Assembly: GCF_030035675.1 (NCBI RefSeq)
Contig: NC_084492.1
Location: 28,173,761 to 28,237,760, forward strand
Source: Rhineura floridana
Lineage: Eukaryota; Chordata; Lepidosauria; Squamata; Rhineuridae
Direction of reading: 5' to 3'
DNA: 64,000 nt
A program made the position numbers and the translations under genes. The notes below the pieces were generated by a model. It did no database searches. It was not told the origin of the DNA and saw only the letters and a program-made list of their open reading frames with translations. Of the stretch, positions 62,531-64,000 are shown one piece after another (position 1 is the stretch's first letter; each line of letters starts with the position of its first letter).

Positions 62531-64000
62531 TTTGACCTTAGGTTAGGAGGGGCTGCATGGGACACTGTTCAAGGTCAATAGAGTTTGAGGAATGGGGTTA
62601 CTGAAGCATAGGGATAGAGAAAGGGGTGCATTCAGAATGCAAGTATTTCAGCATCAAAGATGACACAGATCATCTGTGATTTCTAAACAGGATGTGAAAG
62701 ACAGTCCATCAGTGTTTGTCTTTTCCTCTGAATGACCTTGGAGTCTGCCTGCTAGAGAAACGTCCTTGCTTCTGCGGTCTCAGGCAAACAGCAAAAACAG
62801 GAGATTTGCTGAGCCCCTGATGGGGCACACTTGGCTTGTTGGGCCACAAGCCATTTAAGCCTCTGGCAACTGCATATTTCTGCTCTAATGGTGAAACTAC
62901 ACCAGTCTTTGAAGGGTTTTAAACCTTAATTAAACATGTGGTTGGGAGAAGAGAAAGGAGGAGATATAGGCAGGTAGCCTGCATGCATGTTCTCCCCAGT
63001 AGTGGCCAGCAGGGTAGTGCTGCTTACCTGGGTTCCATATGACACTCCTGCCACAGAGCCAATTCAATGTTCCTGCCACTGTGCCCACACTGTGCTGAAC
63101 TACTTGCTGCCTGTCTTTTCCCCTGGTAACCATCTGCAACATGTGGTGTTGGGAAGTCAGGTAAGCAACGCTGCCTTGCCTACCACTACTGCTTCTCCCC
63201 ACCCGTTCCAACTGCATGTTTAATTAGTCTCTATAGTATTAATCTATTAAATGCCTTTTCTACCTATTTCCTTCACTCAAACCAGATCAAACCTGATGCT
63301 TTTTTTTGAGGGGGGGGGAAGAGAAGATGTCTTGAAAATACATTACAATTTGACGGAATGTTAGCAGATCAGGGCCAGCAAGTGGCCTCCAACCCTTGCA
63401 CACACATACATTTGGTTTGACTCCTGGATCCAGGTTGGGTGAGGTTAGCCCTGGAGCCTCCAGGGTCAGATTAGGGCCACTCTGAAATGCTGGATCAGGC
63501 CCTGGATCAGATGGGGGAGCAACACACTGCCTTAATAGAAAGTATGCATCCTGCCAGTGAACTGATCTTTTTTGCTAAGCTGAGCAGATTGCTTTTTCCT
63601 TTTTTGTTGTTGTATATATCTCTGGCTTAAAAAAAAAAACAATATGGATGTTATTGCTATAGCACTGTTTTAAATTAATTCATTACAAATTTTATTTTAG
63701 TATATAGTTTTAATTTTTGCATTTTATATTTTAACCTTTATGAGGTGCCTGGGGGGTGTTTTTTGGCTGAAAGGCAGCACAGTAATAAATCTAGAATGTA
63801 AACCAACAGAATTAACCCCAGCTGCACTTCAGTTTCGATCAAGTAAGACTGTGGTTAACACTTCTTTAGATCAGCCACAGCCGATAACCACTTACATCTG
63901 CCTGACCGCAAAACAGCCAGTTGGAATTCATGGCAGAGCTAACAGCACTTCATATGCCCTGCCAGTTCAATGCAGCCTGGGTGGAAGATGGGTGGACAGC
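62531..64000. other. Intergenic DNA, no gene seen
   Basis: Moderately AT-rich. The stretch 63660-63800 ends 'ggcagcacagtaataaat' and may be another LINE tail on the plus strand. Nothing else recognised. Confidence 0.4.

Overview
The window looks like nuclear DNA of a squamate reptile, probably a lizard. The evidence is its interspersed repeats: a near full-length CR1 LINE, L2-like LINE 3' ends, tRNA-derived SINEs with a CR1-like tail, a SINE with a Bov-B/RTE-like tail (Sauria-SINE type), and dense small hAT, Harbinger and pogo-like non-autonomous DNA transposons. It is gene-poor. No bacterial, viral or organellar feature was seen.

The one clear host gene is cerebellin-1 (CBLN1), on the minus strand in three coding exons (33110-32856, 32270-32151, 27681-27484). 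Together they encode a 190-residue secreted C1q-family synaptic organiser. A CpG-rich promoter region covers the first exon and its upstream flank (about 32.6-34.2 kb). A likely 3' UTR runs left to about 25.95-26.6 kb. A second coding relic, at 46.03-46.94 kb on the plus strand, is a TWIK-family two-pore potassium channel copy closest by eye to KCNK7. It keeps the conserved intron inside the first GYG filter codon, so it is not a processed copy. It carries a nonsense codon, a frameshift and a non-AG acceptor, so it is read as a pseudogene.

Layout: 0-8 kb is repeat-rich intergenic DNA with L2 ends, a Harbinger MITE holding a short telomeric tract, and a hAT MITE with a perfect 8-bp duplication. 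At 8.36-13.3 kb is a CR1 LINE on the minus strand, with ORF1 (zinc-finger-like plus SGNH esterase), ORF2 (endonuclease plus RT, two in-frame stops) and five 23-bp monomers in its 5' UTR. From 13.3 to 22 kb there is a mixture of MITEs, SINEs and unique DNA. At 22.4-23.65 kb is an unexplained CpG-rich non-repetitive block with a TATA-like site. CBLN1 lies at 25.9-34.2 kb. From 34 to 46 kb more MITEs occur, including a 405-bp element with a near-perfect duplication. From 47 to 54 kb there are nested MITEs, a pogo-like element and a 528-bp foldback hAT-like element. From 54 to 64 kb there are LINE ends, a 111-bp minisatellite, and a nearly perfect inverted duplication at 59.4-59.73 kb.

I found no convincing new multi-gene system. 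The most unusual items are the inverted duplication at 59.4 kb, the foldback element at 50.6 kb, the KCNK7-like relic, the CR1 5' monomers, and a set of MITE families whose boundaries can be set by target-site duplications read directly from the sequence. Family names are by eye; no database search was possible.
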